From Siderastrea siderea (Eukaryota; Cnidaria; Anthozoa; Scleractinia; Rhizangiidae), in contig OZ034970.1 in assembly GCA_964030785.1 (NCBI GenBank), positions 22,080,634-22,144,633 on the forward strand: a stretch of 64,000 bases of DNA, read 5' to 3'. A program made the translations under genes and the position numbers. Below, piece by piece: positions 53,094 to 63,975 of the stretch. Position 1 is the stretch's first letter. The number at the start of each line of letters is the position of its first letter. Below the pieces are notes generated by a model. The model had not been told where the DNA came from, did not search any database, and saw only the letters and a list, made by a program, of their open reading frames with translations.

Positions 53094-56039
53094 ATGTCTG
53101 TACTTAACATTAACATTGAAGAACTTTTAAAAGCACTTGATCCAGCAACTTTACAAGCTTTAGAGTAATTACTTGCAGAGGACGCTCCTGCTGTTCGAAA
53201 AATTATTCAGAGTATATTAGATAAACCTATTTCTGAGAAAGTGGAGAAGAGCTTAGATAAGCCTTTACTTCCTAAACCTTTACAACCGACCGCTCCTCCT
53301 CGTAAAAGAAGGGGGAGAAAAATACAAGAAATTTTAAGGAAGTTTGATCCAAGTTCTCGAGAGAATATCCGAAATGTTACAAACTATCAGAATGAGATTC
53401 TTGATTTATTTGATAATACCGAACATGAGGGAGAAGAGGTAAGAGGGCGCCGTTTCATCCGCTGGCGCTTCATTTGAGGACTTGAAAGAAATCTGACACC
53501 CGATTTTATGGCAAAAATACGAGAGAAAGCTCACACATCTTTCTACGCCAGACATATTTTTTCATATCAGCTACGCAACATTAAAGACGGTTCGTTAATG
53601 GTGATGTACACTAACATTGGCTCGCCTTGGTTTGAACGTTTTTCTGAGGCGGAGAAATGGTTGAGTGAGCGGGAGAAGGTACGCCTGGACCCTGACAACA
53701 TTAATAGCCGGGCACGACATGGGTGTTTGAAAACCACTTCAATGTTGATATAAAGGTCGTGCTTGATCGTCAACCACTTTTAGGTACAGGACCATTGCCA
53801 GATTGGTTGCGTAACCTTGCGCATAGCCGTTCTATGCTGGCTTTAGACACTTACAAGGACAACTTATGTTTATGGTGATGTATTGCGGTATACCGCGGAG
53901 CAAGACCAGATCGAAGCACAACGGCAGCACGGGAGCTTGCTAAGAGTTTGTTTAACCTCATAGTTACTCCAAACGATTGCCGAAAAACTTCGCTTGATGA
54001 ACTTGAACAGGTTGAAAGACATCTTAATCAAAAATTAGATTTTTCAAATTGGTTGGGTATCCGTGCATATGAGCCTGAATGTGTGGATGGTGAAGTGGTA
54101 TGGCATATTAGAAGGAATCCACCAGCCAAGCTAACAAACATTCTGACAATCGGAATTTATGAGGGGCACGCGTTTGTCATCAAGGATATTTCGAAGCTTG
54201 CAAAAACGTATGTATGTCTTCATTGCCGTGCAAGGTTCACTCAAGCTTGCCATCTTCAACGACATACCCAAACATGTTCACAAGGAAAACCGGTGATTGA
54301 ATGTTCGGCCGAAAAAGTTGAAGCACCGCAGACAGCTTTTGAGAAGGCCTTTTATCCAAAACATTCAGCTTCTTCAGAATCTCTTTGCTGGCTAGAACAA
54401 GAAGCTGCACGGCGGAAAATTCACATTCACCACGCTGCATGCGGGCACGGTGGTGAGAGATGGGTTGAGCGTGCTCCTGTCGACGGGTACAATCATGAAA
54501 CGAGGACTGTTTTTCAATACCATGGCTGTCACTGGCACGGATGCCGAAAATGTTACCCTAATGATCGTAATAAAATTGTTGCTCACAATAACCAAACACG
54601 AGAAGACCGGTTCAAAGCAACTGTAGAACGCACAGAAGCGCTCCGAGCTGCTGGTTATCAAGTAATCGAGGCATGGTCATGTGAAGTAGGAAAAAAGAAT
54701 ATTGAGTTGCCACGTACCCTAATGCGAAGTTACCCACACGCGATATTGTATGATTTCGAAGCATACGGAGATAAGAATCAGAAGAAAGAGCAGACAGACA
54801 TGCTCACGATTGAAACCACACATGTACCAATTTCGGTTAGCATTGGTGACACCCTTGAAAGAAAACCAATCCACGTATGTGAAAGAGACCCCGCGGAGCT
54901 GGTTCGCAAGTTTATGGAAGAAGTAGAAGCGCACAGGGCGAAAGCGCGGAGACGGGAGAAAACTCACGGGAGCATTGTCCGCAAAGAAGATATTATTATA
55001 TGCTCCTCTACTTAGATGGTATATTGAGCATGGAGCAGTGATCACAAACGTTTATCGGACGATTGACTACCAACCGGCCAAGATCTTTCCCTGGTTCGTG
55101 GAGCAGGTGACGGAGGCGCGCCGAACTGGAGACGTGGAAAAAAGCAAGGCGCTGCTGGCCGAGGTGTTCAGCTGTTAGGAAATAGCGGGTACGGGAAGCT
55201 CATCGAAGCCTTGGAGCGGCAAACAAACATCATTTACACCAAAGACGAGAAGGTAGTTGACAGAGCCTTGCGAAGCGCATATTTCAGTGATCTTGACGAG
55301 ATCGGGCAGGTGTATGAGCTGGAAAGCCGAAAGCCTCGGATCACAATTAGAAGACCATTTCAGGTAGGAATAGCTGTATATCAACTGGAAAAACTTCGAA
55401 TGCTTGAATTCTATTATGACTTTCTTGACAGGTATTTTGACAGAAGAGATTTCGAATTGATTCAGATGGACACAGACAGCAATTACATGGCAATCAGCGC
55501 AGAAAAATTGGAAGACATCGTCAAACCAGAGCTGCAAACAGAATTTGAGGCAAAAAAGCAAGAGTGGTTAGCTTGGGACAAGTGGAGCAGTCGGACCCCT
55601 GGGCTCTTTAAAGAAAAGGACATTTTGTTTCAAATGTGTTCTTTTTTTTCATTAAACCTGATGAATCAACCAAAATCAGTCTCAAACGAGTAAGATTTGT
55701 CATGATCAACGATTTTCGATAGTTTAGTTAAATTCGAGTGTGAAGGCAGCAGAATGACTGCACTCTGCTCAAAATGTTATTTCGTCGATGAACCTGAGGG
55801 CAAAAAAAAATAAGTTCAGCACGAAAGGAATATCAAAGAAACAGAACGAGATCACGTGGCAGCGTTTCAGGTCAGCTTTGGACGGCAGCAAGGACATGGC
55901 AACGAACATCGGTTTTCGCATGAACAACGGGAGGATTGTTACGTACGAACAGCAGAAGCTGGGGCTGAGCGCTTACTACGACAAACGCTGGGTATTGGAA
56001 GACGGTATCCACACAGAACCGATCGAGTTTCATAGTTAG
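53094..56039 (+). pseudogene. Polinton/Maverick-like protein-primed DNA polymerase B, broken
   Basis: PolB replicates Polinton (virus-like) elements. Order along the strand: an N-terminal basic region (53241-53477, APPRKRRGRKI); a conserved N-terminal stretch with CLHCRARF...HLQRHTQTC (zinc-finger-like) and FQYHGCHWHGCRKCYP; the first exonuclease motif region YDFEAYGD (about 54750); after a break near 55005, the palm region LGNSGYGK (motif B, about 55173) and MDTDSNY (motif C, about 55470); then CSKCYFVDE and an end at 56039. A stretch between the exonuclease motif and motif B is missing. A TAA near 53167, frame changes near 53470 and 53750, a stop near 55013 and an alien insert of about 110 bp at 55615-55730 disable it. 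It belongs with the facing integrase remnant. Confidence 0.8.
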
Positions 56040-56760
56040 ATTGCCGGTGGTAGCTGTGTATCTGGAGGGACAACCAACAGCTCTTCACGGACAAACCAGC
56101 GTTTTGGACCGTCAAACAAATAATAGATAACCGGTGCATCCGGTTTTATCATAATCTTTTCAATCTCGTGAACTTTCAGAGACCAGATTGGGTCGGTAGC
56201 TCTTCGCCGACCACCTTCAAGTTCACCGGGTTGATAGAGATAGCGAACACTCAAACCGGAGGGGAGCTTTTTTTCGTTTACACCAACGGGTCTCAAATAA
56301 GGGTCTAGGGTTTGGATGGAACAGTTTTCTCTTTGATGGTCTCAACAGGTTTCTGACCGGTGAGTCGAGTGACTTCTTTATTCAAAGCTGAAATAACAGC
56401 GGGCAGTCGGGCCACCCATTCAGTCGATCTTTTGTCGTCTGGGAGGCGCATTTCAACCCCATATTGGTGTCCAAACAATCGTTCAGCCAGGGTGCGGTTG
56501 AATCTTTCAACGATAGCTTGATCACGGTGGATATCCACACGGCCGCGTCTAACCTCGACATTATGTTTCGAAAGCAGTTGATTCACAGCGCCCATAAACT
56601 CACGACCAGGATCGACCTGAAGCAGTTTCGGCCACTTCAAAGGACCACGATTATAAATCCGTTCCAGAGCAGCTGCAACTTCTTTAGCCTATTTTGTGGT
56701 CAACGGTTCGGCCTCTTTGTATCGAGAGGCCACCATAACGAGCCAGACGCTCTTAGCAAC
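56036..56760 (-). pseudogene. Polinton/Maverick-like integrase, N-terminally truncated
   Basis: A DDE (retroviral-type) integrase inserts Polinton DNA. Visible are LLQVDPGREFMGAVNQLL (second Asp region), VEVRRGRVDIHRDQAIVERF NR (the catalytic Glu region), ALNKEVTRLTGQKP, then in another frame a C-terminal chromo-like domain: LPSGLSVRYLYQPGEL, DPIWSLKVHEIEKI and KRWFVREELLVVP. Upstream, VAKSVWLVMVASRYKEAEPL is followed by one in-frame TAG, and the homology ends at about 56760. The N-terminal zinc motif and the first Asp are lost. The gene converges on PolB with the two ends overlapping by 4 bp. Confidence 0.75.
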
Positions 56761-56777
56761 CAAAAATTACCTTGGGA

Positions 56778-56820
56778 TCCCGCAGAGATACGTGTCTTTA
56801 AGACACGTATCTCTGCGGGA
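56778..56820. repeat. perfect 43-bp palindrome
   Basis: TCCCGCAGAGATACGTGTCTT, one central T, then its exact complement. It lies 18 bp beyond the point where integrase homology stops. Confidence 0.95.
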
Positions 56821-57784
56821 AGCCCAGTAACTTACTAGCATTCCTATGTAATTAAATCAGTTTTGATGATCGTTTCTGTTCCACTTAGGCGTTAATTTTC
56901 GCGCGAATGTGTTATAATCTTTAAGCGTGAAATTCTTTCTTGCTTGTTTTAATTGATTCTAATGTTATTCATGGCGTTTGAGAGATACATAAATTATCAG
57001 CCGCTTAAATTTCTTCCAGACGAGCTAATATTATCCTTTTCCGGTAGGAGATTTATACCGCGTTTACATATTCCGTTTTTGCGACGATGAGCTCCTTCTG
57101 CCATGAAATGGTAAGACAAAGACTGAACTTTACCGACATAGGATTCTGGACCAGTATCTAGACTACGAGCAGTCTCTTTTCACTCAAGAATAGTCAGGCA
57201 AAAAGAAGACCCTGACATGTCGAACGTGAACATGCTCATAACGCGCGCATCACGTTTTCACGCCCCAGGCGATTTTCGCGCTCGCTCGTATCTCTCGCGT
57301 GTCCTTTGTGCTATGTCTTCTTGTGTACTTTCCGGTATCATGTAAAATAAATACAGAGCGAACCAAAATAAACTCACACCGGTTCGAAAGTCGCACCGTA
57401 ATAATTATAAGCACCTCCAATTTTATTCTGGTTCCAACTTGCGAAATACGGACAACATTTGACAGCTCAGGGCTCCTGACTAACTGAAGTGTTTGGTGGT
57501 TCTTTTGGTGCACTGAGAATAGGCACAAGCATCAGGAAAAGGAAATATTTAGTCAAAAGAAAACAAAGTGACCATTAAGCAGGCGGGCGTGAAATACACA
57601 GGCTTTGCGTGCGATAATAAAATAAGGCAATAATTCCAAACCGTTTTTTCAGGGGCTTATCTTTGAGGTAGGATTGTTTTTGGGGGAGGGGGGTTATTGA
57701 TAATAAGACAAGAATCACTTTTTTTTTCTCCGTTAAATTGGAGGGCGATTCTTCAGAAAAAGTACGGAGAATGTGTGACTTTTA
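56821..57784. other. no gene recognised
   Basis: ORF 57250-57528 (minus) has no known motif. The segment 'cacgttttcacgcc-ccaggc', 'gattttcgcgctcgctc' at 57250 resembles 59050-59090. Confidence 0.4.
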
Positions 57785-58826
57785 TCCCGGACTCCAACTT
57801 GGGTAAACCAGAAAGGATGTACGACATTTGTCTAAAATTCTGTCTCAAAATGTTTGTTATGTTGCATATCCCAGAAGCGCTCAGGCATACGTTGATGCCA
57901 TGGACTCCAACCTGGGTGAACCAGGAAAAGATATCAACATTTGTCTAAAATTCTGTCTTAAAATGTTTGTTATGTTGCATATCCCAGAAGTGCTCAGGCA
58001 TACGTTGATGCCATGGACTTCAACCTGGGTGAACCAGGAAAAGATATCAACATTTGTCTAAAATTCTGTCTCAAAATGTTTGTTATGTTGCATATCCCAG
58101 AAGCGCTCAGGCATACGGTTATGCCAAGGACTCCAACCTGGGTGAACCAGGAAAAGATGTCAGCATTTGTCTAAAATTCTGTCTCAAAATGTTTGTTATC
58201 TTGCATATCCCAGAAGTGCTCAGGCATATGGTGATGCCATGGACTCCAACCTGGGTGAACCAGGAAAAGATATCAACATTTGTCTAAAATTCTGTCTCAA
58301 AATGTTTGTTATGTTGCATATCCCAGAAGCGCTAGGGCATATGGTGATCCAACCTGGGTGAACCAGAAAAAGATATTAACATTTGTCGAAAATTCTGTCT
58401 TAAAATGTTTGTTAAGTTGCATATCCCAGAAGCGCTAGGGCATATGGTGATGCCATGGACTCCAACCTGGGTGAACCAGAAAAAGATATTAACATTTGTC
58501 TAAAATTCTGTCTCAAAATGTTTGTTATGTTGCATATCCCAGAAGCGCTCAGGCATACGGTGATGCCAAGGACTCCAACCTGGGTGAACCAGGAAAAGAT
58601 ATACAGCATTTCTCTTAAATTTTGTATCGACATTTTCATTATGTTGCATATCCCAGAAGCGCTCAGGCATGCGTTGATGCCATGGACTTCAACCTGGGTG
58701 AACCAGGAAAAGATAAACAACATTTCTCTTAAATTTTGTCTCAAAATGTTTATTATGTTGCATATCCCAGGAGCGCTCAGGCATACGGTGATGCCATGGA
58801 CTCCAACCTGGGTGAACGAGAAAAGG
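57785..58826 (+). repeat. minisatellite, 113-bp unit, about nine to ten copies
   Basis: The unit runs 'actccaacctgggtgaacca', 'ggaaaagatatcaacatttg', 'tctaaaattctgtctcaaaa', 'tgtttgttatgttgcatatc', 'ccagaagcgctcaggcatac', 'gttgatgccatgg'. One copy near 58347 lacks about 7-12 bp at the unit joint. Because 113 is not a multiple of 3, the open frames through it (57697-58361, 58412-58897) switch frame each unit and are not genes. Confidence 0.9.
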
Positions 58827-59401
58827 TATTCAAATGCGCGTGTCAACTCAATTATGTTATTTTTACTACAGAGTGTATAACAGGGCTTCTTGTTCACTTG
58901 TTTATTTTCTTACGAAAGAGTTCATAGATGTTTAGTTTATTTATTTCGTTAAGGACCTCTTTGAAAACCGCATTTGTGAAAGAGCTACTTTTCTTTAAAA
59001 ATAAATACAAACGTGGCGTACGCTTACAGCAGCAGCTCATCAAGCGCGGCCCACGTTTCCACGCGGCAGGCAATTTTAGCGCTCGCTGCTGCTGTGTTTT
59101 TTTCGCTCGATTATCCCTGAAAGGAGAGATTGCGAGCGAGCGGACGCAAGCGTTTACCTTATCTAAAGAAATGATCGAAGGAATAGCTTACCTCGTTGTA
59201 CGCTTATTTCGCTAGACTACCAGTTACATGTTACAGTGGATTCCTTCCATTACCTGAAGACGTTTCGCCGTCTGATTTGTAGTCTGTACTGCATTGTTTG
59301 TAGGTAATTTTCGCCGATATCACGCTTTGCTTGCTTTACATTTGTAACGCGGAATGGCAAAAGCAACACCAAATAAGAAACAGCTCTTCTTTACGGTGGC
59401 C

Positions 59402-59561
59402 CACAACTGTCACGGCAACAACAAAACGGTCACGGCAAAAGCAAAAAGTTCACGGCAAAAACAAAATGCTCACGGCAAAAGCACAATGCTCACGGCGAAA
59501 ACAAAAAAGGTCACGGCAAAAACAAAATGCTCACAGCAAAAACAAATAGCTCACGGCAGTG
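59402..59561 (+). repeat. short tandem repeat, about 20-21-bp unit, eight copies
   Basis: The unit is 'cacggcaaaaacaaaatgct', with variants (aaagcaaaaagtt, aaacaaaaaaggt). The frames 59331-59549 and 59354-59584 read only this repeat. Confidence 0.85.
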
Positions 59562-60579
59562 TCATTTTTGCGTGCGTGTTATAAAACATGAAACCATTTC
59601 AAAGTAAAATCGGAAATTGCGCGGCTTGTTGCTTGCTATTCTTAAAACTGAAAAAATTGAATGAAACTAGTATTAAAATCCAAGTTACAGTGGTGATTTA
59701 AGAATTAGAGTAAAATCTTTACAAGATACCAAACGTTATTTCGGGGTTATTCATGGCTCAAAGTGTAAAGCGTATGTTGAGCAAATTTGCATAGTTGACG
59801 GCTGTAATTTGAACCTTAGGAATGTAACGCAACACTTAAAACATCTCGAACCGACCGAAAGATTTTAACAACAACAGATATGTGACAAAGCATTCTAATA
59901 GAGACCTGTTGGATCTACTGGAAAGCGAGCAGGTTTTGTAAAAGCGAGCTAAATTTGAACATTTTCGTACTGTTCAAAGGCAAAGCAAACGAAATTTATT
60001 CGGCTGCAGGTTAAGACCCAAAATAAACACGTGAGCTATTTAGTCAAGCCTAAAAGCGGAGCCGCCGAGGAATAAATTGGTGTTCGTTTCTCAAAAAACA
60101 GTCCTGAAACTTTTCGGTCTGAAATATATTTCGGGGCTTTTTTTGGCTCGTTCGCTTCCGAAAAGTGTTTCTCAACATTTTGTTGATTTGTTGACAACTA
60201 CATCTGTAAAGCATGGGACAAACAGCTTCAACATTTCCAGAACGTTGTTGAATGCAACATGTTGAATTTATTTGGCCACAAGTTGAACAATGTTGATTCA
60301 ACCTTTATCGCGTTAGTAGCGTAGCGTCAACCAAGACACTTCTGATGAAATTTAACAATCTGTTTATTGTTACTGATGATGTCTACGTTCAAGTGCCGTT
60401 CGATGAAAACTAAAAATGACAAAATAATACAAAAAGGCGGTGACCGAAAGAAAAAACTTAAAGGACTAATACAAGAAATTAAAGCGATACAAGAAATGAA
60501 AACTTACATGGATGATCCCTGAAAATACGATGAAAGGAAAAGAAAAGGTGTACTAAACTCCGAGACTCCAAACTCCGTG
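59562..60579. other. no gene recognised
   Basis: Near 60265-60285 the phrase 'tgttgaatttatttggccac' is repeated at 61191-61210 in the same orientation, so these are parts of a dispersed element. Confidence 0.4.
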
Positions 60580-61009
60580 CACAGGGCGCAGAGGAGTCAT
60601 ATTTGACCGTAATGCTGTGGCTAAATATTCATCGTGCAAATCGATCTTGTTGATTCAAAACAATAAACGTGACTGAACAAAGTATCATGCTATCTGGTTA
60701 CGCGTCTAGTGAAATTCCATCCGCATGACGAAAACCGCATACAGCAGTTGCTGTGGGCGTATTACCAGTAACTAACAGCCGACTAACAGTAACTTCGTGC
60801 CTCGTTTCGGAAAGCTTCGCTTTCCGATAACGTCGCCCTTCGGGCGACCATTGTCGGCCTTTTGTCTTGCAGATAGAATTTCACCAGACGCGTAACTAGG
60901 TAGCATGCTTTGTTCAGGCACGTTCATTGTTTTGAATTCAAAACAAGATCGATTTGCGCGATGAATTTAGCCAGCATTACGGTCAAATATGACTCCTCTG
61001 CGCCCTGTG
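60580..61009. mobile_element. 430-bp inverted-repeat DNA element with 7-bp target duplication
   Basis: The ends CACAGGGCGCAGAGGAGTC and the inverted copy form arms of about 145 bp (60580-60722 and 60875-61009) with moderate divergence. CTCCGTG flanks both ends (60573-60579, 61010-61016). The loop contains two tight hairpins, GGAAAGCTTCGCTTTCC and GTCGCCCTTCGGGCGAC. Without a transposase the superfamily is open; CAGGG-like ends recall hAT, but that group makes 8-bp duplications. Confidence 0.75.
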
Positions 61010-61377
61010 CTCCGTGATGAAAATGAAAAGCACGAGGTACCGGCCGAGGGGCCCTGAGAATACTAAGGAAACCGAGAATTGGTCCCAGGGCCCAATAAAA
61101 TAAACTCAACGCAAAAACATAGACTCCAAAGTTCTTATAAATTAGCTGAGACTGTCACAACCTTTCTTTGATATTTGGTGTGAACAACAATGTTGAATTT
61201 GTTTGGCCACCTTGATCAACATTGTACAACAAATTAAAAGTGGTTTTTTTTTTTCGGGCATCAAACTGAGCACATATTTTACTCACGAGCCGTCTTGCTT
61301 GGTTTTTGCAATGTTTCCATACCGTGTCATTAACCACAGGCGTCCCAAACTCACGATTCGAGAAATCGATCGAATAA

Positions 61378-61461
61378 ATGATTTATGTAAGCGTATGAAT
61401 GATTTATGTAAGCGTATGAATGATTTATGTAAGCGTATGAGTGATTTATGTAAGCGTATCG
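61378..61461 (+). repeat. 21-bp tandem repeat, four units, in an open frame
   Basis: 'aatgatttatgtaagcgtatg' repeated four times. In the frame 61203-61481 it reads (M/I)NDLCKR x4. Being a multiple of 3 it keeps the frame, but the protein is otherwise unrecognised and the start is doubtful. Confidence 0.8.
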
Positions 61462-61536
61462 AGTGGGACGTGACTACTTGAAGTGCGCGGTGTTGTGTTA
61501 CAATTTAGGCCGTTGGAAATTTGAGCGCTCTATAAA

Positions 61537-62226
61537 GCGGCCTTCACACGACAAACTAAAGTTTGCAAACTCGTGTTGGCAAACTTTAAAAAGTTGGCAA
61601 ACTCATGCCTTCACACGTCAAACTCGTCTCGTCTTTTCCCTTAATTGTTTATTCACAATACAGTAAATTCACTTCACGAATTCGTGTCACATTGTTATTC
61701 AAACACATCCAGAAATGGATATAGTCGTGAATGTATGGAACTTCGAAGAGAACTTCGTGCACGAACGAGGAGTGAAATCTGAGTGTAAAAAACTTTACTT
61801 ACCGCCTTTCAAATTCAGCTTTTCGGCGATCTGTTCCATCAACTTTTGTTTAAGATTTGTGTCCTTATAGGATGGCGATGAAACGTCCCAAACAGCAGGA
61901 TTATTGTGTATTTCTTCAATAAATTTGAACGTCGCATCGCGATCTTCGTCCGCCATCTTGTGAAGTGTCACGCAAATCACGTGACTAAAGCGCGTATTTT
62001 GATTGGTTGAAAGATAGCAACACACATTTGCCAATCGTTCACACGTCAAATTCGAGTTTGCCAACACGAAAAAGTTGGCGAAAAAGTTGGCGAGAATAGA
62101 GACAAGTTCTATTTGTCGCCAACAGTTTGCCAACATGTTTGCCAACTGTTTTTGTGCCGTTCACACACACCAACTTGAGTTTGCCAACACGAGTTTGCAA
62201 ACTTAAGTTTGTCGTGTGAAGGCCCC
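61537..62226. mobile_element. 690-bp DNA transposon derivative with GGCCTTCACACGACAAACT ends
   Basis: The left end 'ggccttcacacgacaaacta', then 'aagtttgcaaactcgtgttg', has its inverted copy at the right end (62170-62224). Subterminal GTTTGCCAAC/GTTGGCAAAC motifs recur many times near both ends. TAA lies left and TTA right of the ends, which suggests a PIF/Harbinger-type 3-bp target but does not match exactly. One MADF-type exon remains inside, so this is a deletion derivative of a larger element. Confidence 0.7.
61803..61956 (-). pseudogene. first exon of a MADF-domain gene left in the DNA element
   Basis: ATG at 61954-61956 opens MADEDRDATFKFIEEIHNNP, then AVWDVSSPSYKDTNLKQKLM and EQIAEKLNLKG. 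That is the first half of a MADF (Myb/SANT-like) DNA-binding domain, with the typical VWD and SPSYKD/K positions. The exon ends GGCG|GTAAGT, a strong splice donor at 61802. PIF/Harbinger elements encode such a MADF/Myb-like protein that helps the transposase bind DNA. The rest of the domain and the transposase gene are absent, and the sequence after the donor is element sequence. The ORF extended upstream (to 62145) reads the subterminal repeats and is not a real start. Confidence 0.7.
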
Positions 62227-62834
62227 TTAAGACTTTGTATGGAGTTTAAAATAACGTGGAATAAAAGCGCTCGACGCAATAAAATTTTACCTTCTTTTCA
62301 ATAAAAAAAAGAAAATGTACTCACCTTTCTTGATTTCTGTTGTCCTTTTGGGCTATTTCATCGTTTTTGGGGGGTTTTGAAGTTTTTGTCGTAGCCTTCA
62401 TAAGACGAAGTCAAGGCTGGACAGAGCCATTTCGAACGAGCCGTGCCGCGAGGCCGTTTTCTCGCCAAAATTCGAATCCGCGGCTTGATTTTCCCTTCCG
62501 ACGTAAAGAAGGAAAGTTCTTTTTTCTCCTCGTCTGGTCAGCTTGGAAAAAACTTTATCCTTTCCGCTCCAATTCGAACGATTTATGCATCACTACTGGA
62601 GCTTTCAGCTTTCCTGAGCACCTTGTTCCCGTCTTTTCGACTACGGCACAGTTGGAAATCAAACTTTGCGACCACTCCAGCATGACAACTGCGACTGACC
62701 GGACGGGTGCACAGTCAAAATTTCCAATTTAAAAATCTTACTCTTTCCCCACGACCCCACGGGAGCATTTTGACGCCCCTTTGTAATGTAGGACCAATCG
62801 CGTGACAGATAAAGCGAAAACAGGAAAATCGAAT
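62227..62834. other. no gene recognised
   Basis: The overlapping ORFs 62340-62732 and 62443-62685 have no known motif. No support for coding. Confidence 0.4.
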
Positions 62835-63535
62835 TCAAAAACCGTTTCTTTGCGCTCGGAAATTGTTTGTAATCTACTCTTCATGCAATGGATATACATT
62901 ATTTTCTGTTTAAATGGACATTAGTTGTCATTGTCATGCTTTGCCATGTTTTATTTGCTAAATGCGTCGGCCTGTTGTAATTATTGATGCTAGCAAGCCG
63001 CAATGGAAATCCCTGGCTCGTTGTCATTTTGTGCATTAACGTTAGAAATTGCTTTTTTATGCAGCTTTTACAGGAAGTCCCAGTAAGTGCCCGGGTTGAT
63101 GGTAAGTTGACGATTCTAAAGCCTCGTTGTTTGCGATTTATTATTATCTGAACAGTTTACATCGATTAAAGTTGAGAAAAATCGTCTCGCGAACCCATAT
63201 CCGTTTCTTTGCGCCGTGTTTGTAATTACTCTGCGATGGATATACAGTATCTCTCTTTATATCGACATTAATTGTCATCATTTGTCTTTTTTCTGTTTGG
63301 AAAATGCGTCGATATATTGCCATTTTTGCCGCAAGTGCGATTGGTAATCCTTAGTTTGTTATCATTTTAAGCATCCAAAATAGAAATTGCTACTTTTTAA
63401 TGACGTTTTTCACAGGAACTTCCCGGAAATGGTTAATTGTTTTGGTATTTCGACTTGCCGTTTTACGATGGTAATCATAAAGCTCTATTGTTATCAGAAC
63501 GGGTTACATCAATTAGAGGTGAGAAAAATTTAGGT
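62835..63535 (+). repeat. tandem duplication of about 345 bp (two copies)
   Basis: Segments 62845-63180 and 63200-63535 share the same order: 'ccgtttctttgcgc', 'tgtttgtaat', 'gcaatggatata', 'attgtcat', 'aaatgcgtcg', 'attttttatgcag'/'atgacgtttttcacag', 'gaa-ttccc', 'acatcgattaaagttgagaaaaa'. They differ by many substitutions and small indels. It lies just upstream of the helicase ORF. Confidence 0.65.
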
Positions 63536-63660
63536 GCAAACTAAAACTCAAGCATTTCGTGGCAATCAGAACACAAACTTCAGATCAGGGAAAATTTTGT
63601 CTTTGATTTCTATTTAATGGTTGTCAGTGGCAGTCGAAAAATGTAAGGGTCAACACTACA

Positions 63661-63975
63661 ATGAGCGTTTTAACACCGGGTCAAGCACAGATTGTGAGTG
63701 TGGCTTCTAGAGGCCATAACTTACTAATTACTGGCTAGGCTGGAACTGGAAAGTCGACCGTGGTTGAAGAGATCATATCAAATCTTAATGCTGTTGGCTG
63801 GAAGGTGGCAGTGGTATGTTCAAGCGGAATTGCGTGTACTGTGTATGAACCTGGAAAAGCATCTACCGTGCATTCCCACTACGGTCTTGGCGTAGCTGAT
63901 CTACCTTGGAAGCAGCTTGTCGAGAGGTCTACGGAAACGGATATGAGTTCGCGAGACGATTTTTCTCACCTTTAA
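63661..63975 (+). pseudogene. PIF1-like helicase, N-terminal part, stop in Walker A
   Basis: PIF1-type helicases (SF1B, 5'-3') are widespread as cellular genes and as parts of Helitrons and virus-like elements. From ATG 63661 the frame reads MSVLTPGQAQIVSVASRGHN, LLITG*AGTGKSTVVEEII, KVAVVCSSGIACTVYEPGKA and TVHSHYGLGVADLPW, matching the Q motif, Walker A and motif Ia. A TAG at 63736-63738 falls inside the P-loop (G*AGTGKST). The frame stays open after it to TAA at 63973-63975. The loss of the remaining motifs (DEAQ and beyond) cannot be judged because the window ends. Either a dead copy or an assembly or sequence error at one base. Confidence 0.65.

Noticed and set aside
57697..58897. ORFs of up to 161 codons across the minisatellite
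   Set aside because: The reading frame changes with every 113-bp unit, so no single protein is encoded.
59331..59584. Lys/Gln-rich ORFs
   Set aside because: Direct translation of a 20-21-bp tandem repeat.
61957..62145. Upstream extension of the MADF exon ORF
   Set aside because: It translates the subterminal GTTTGCCAAC repeats (LAN-rich); the MADF homology begins at the ATG at 61956.
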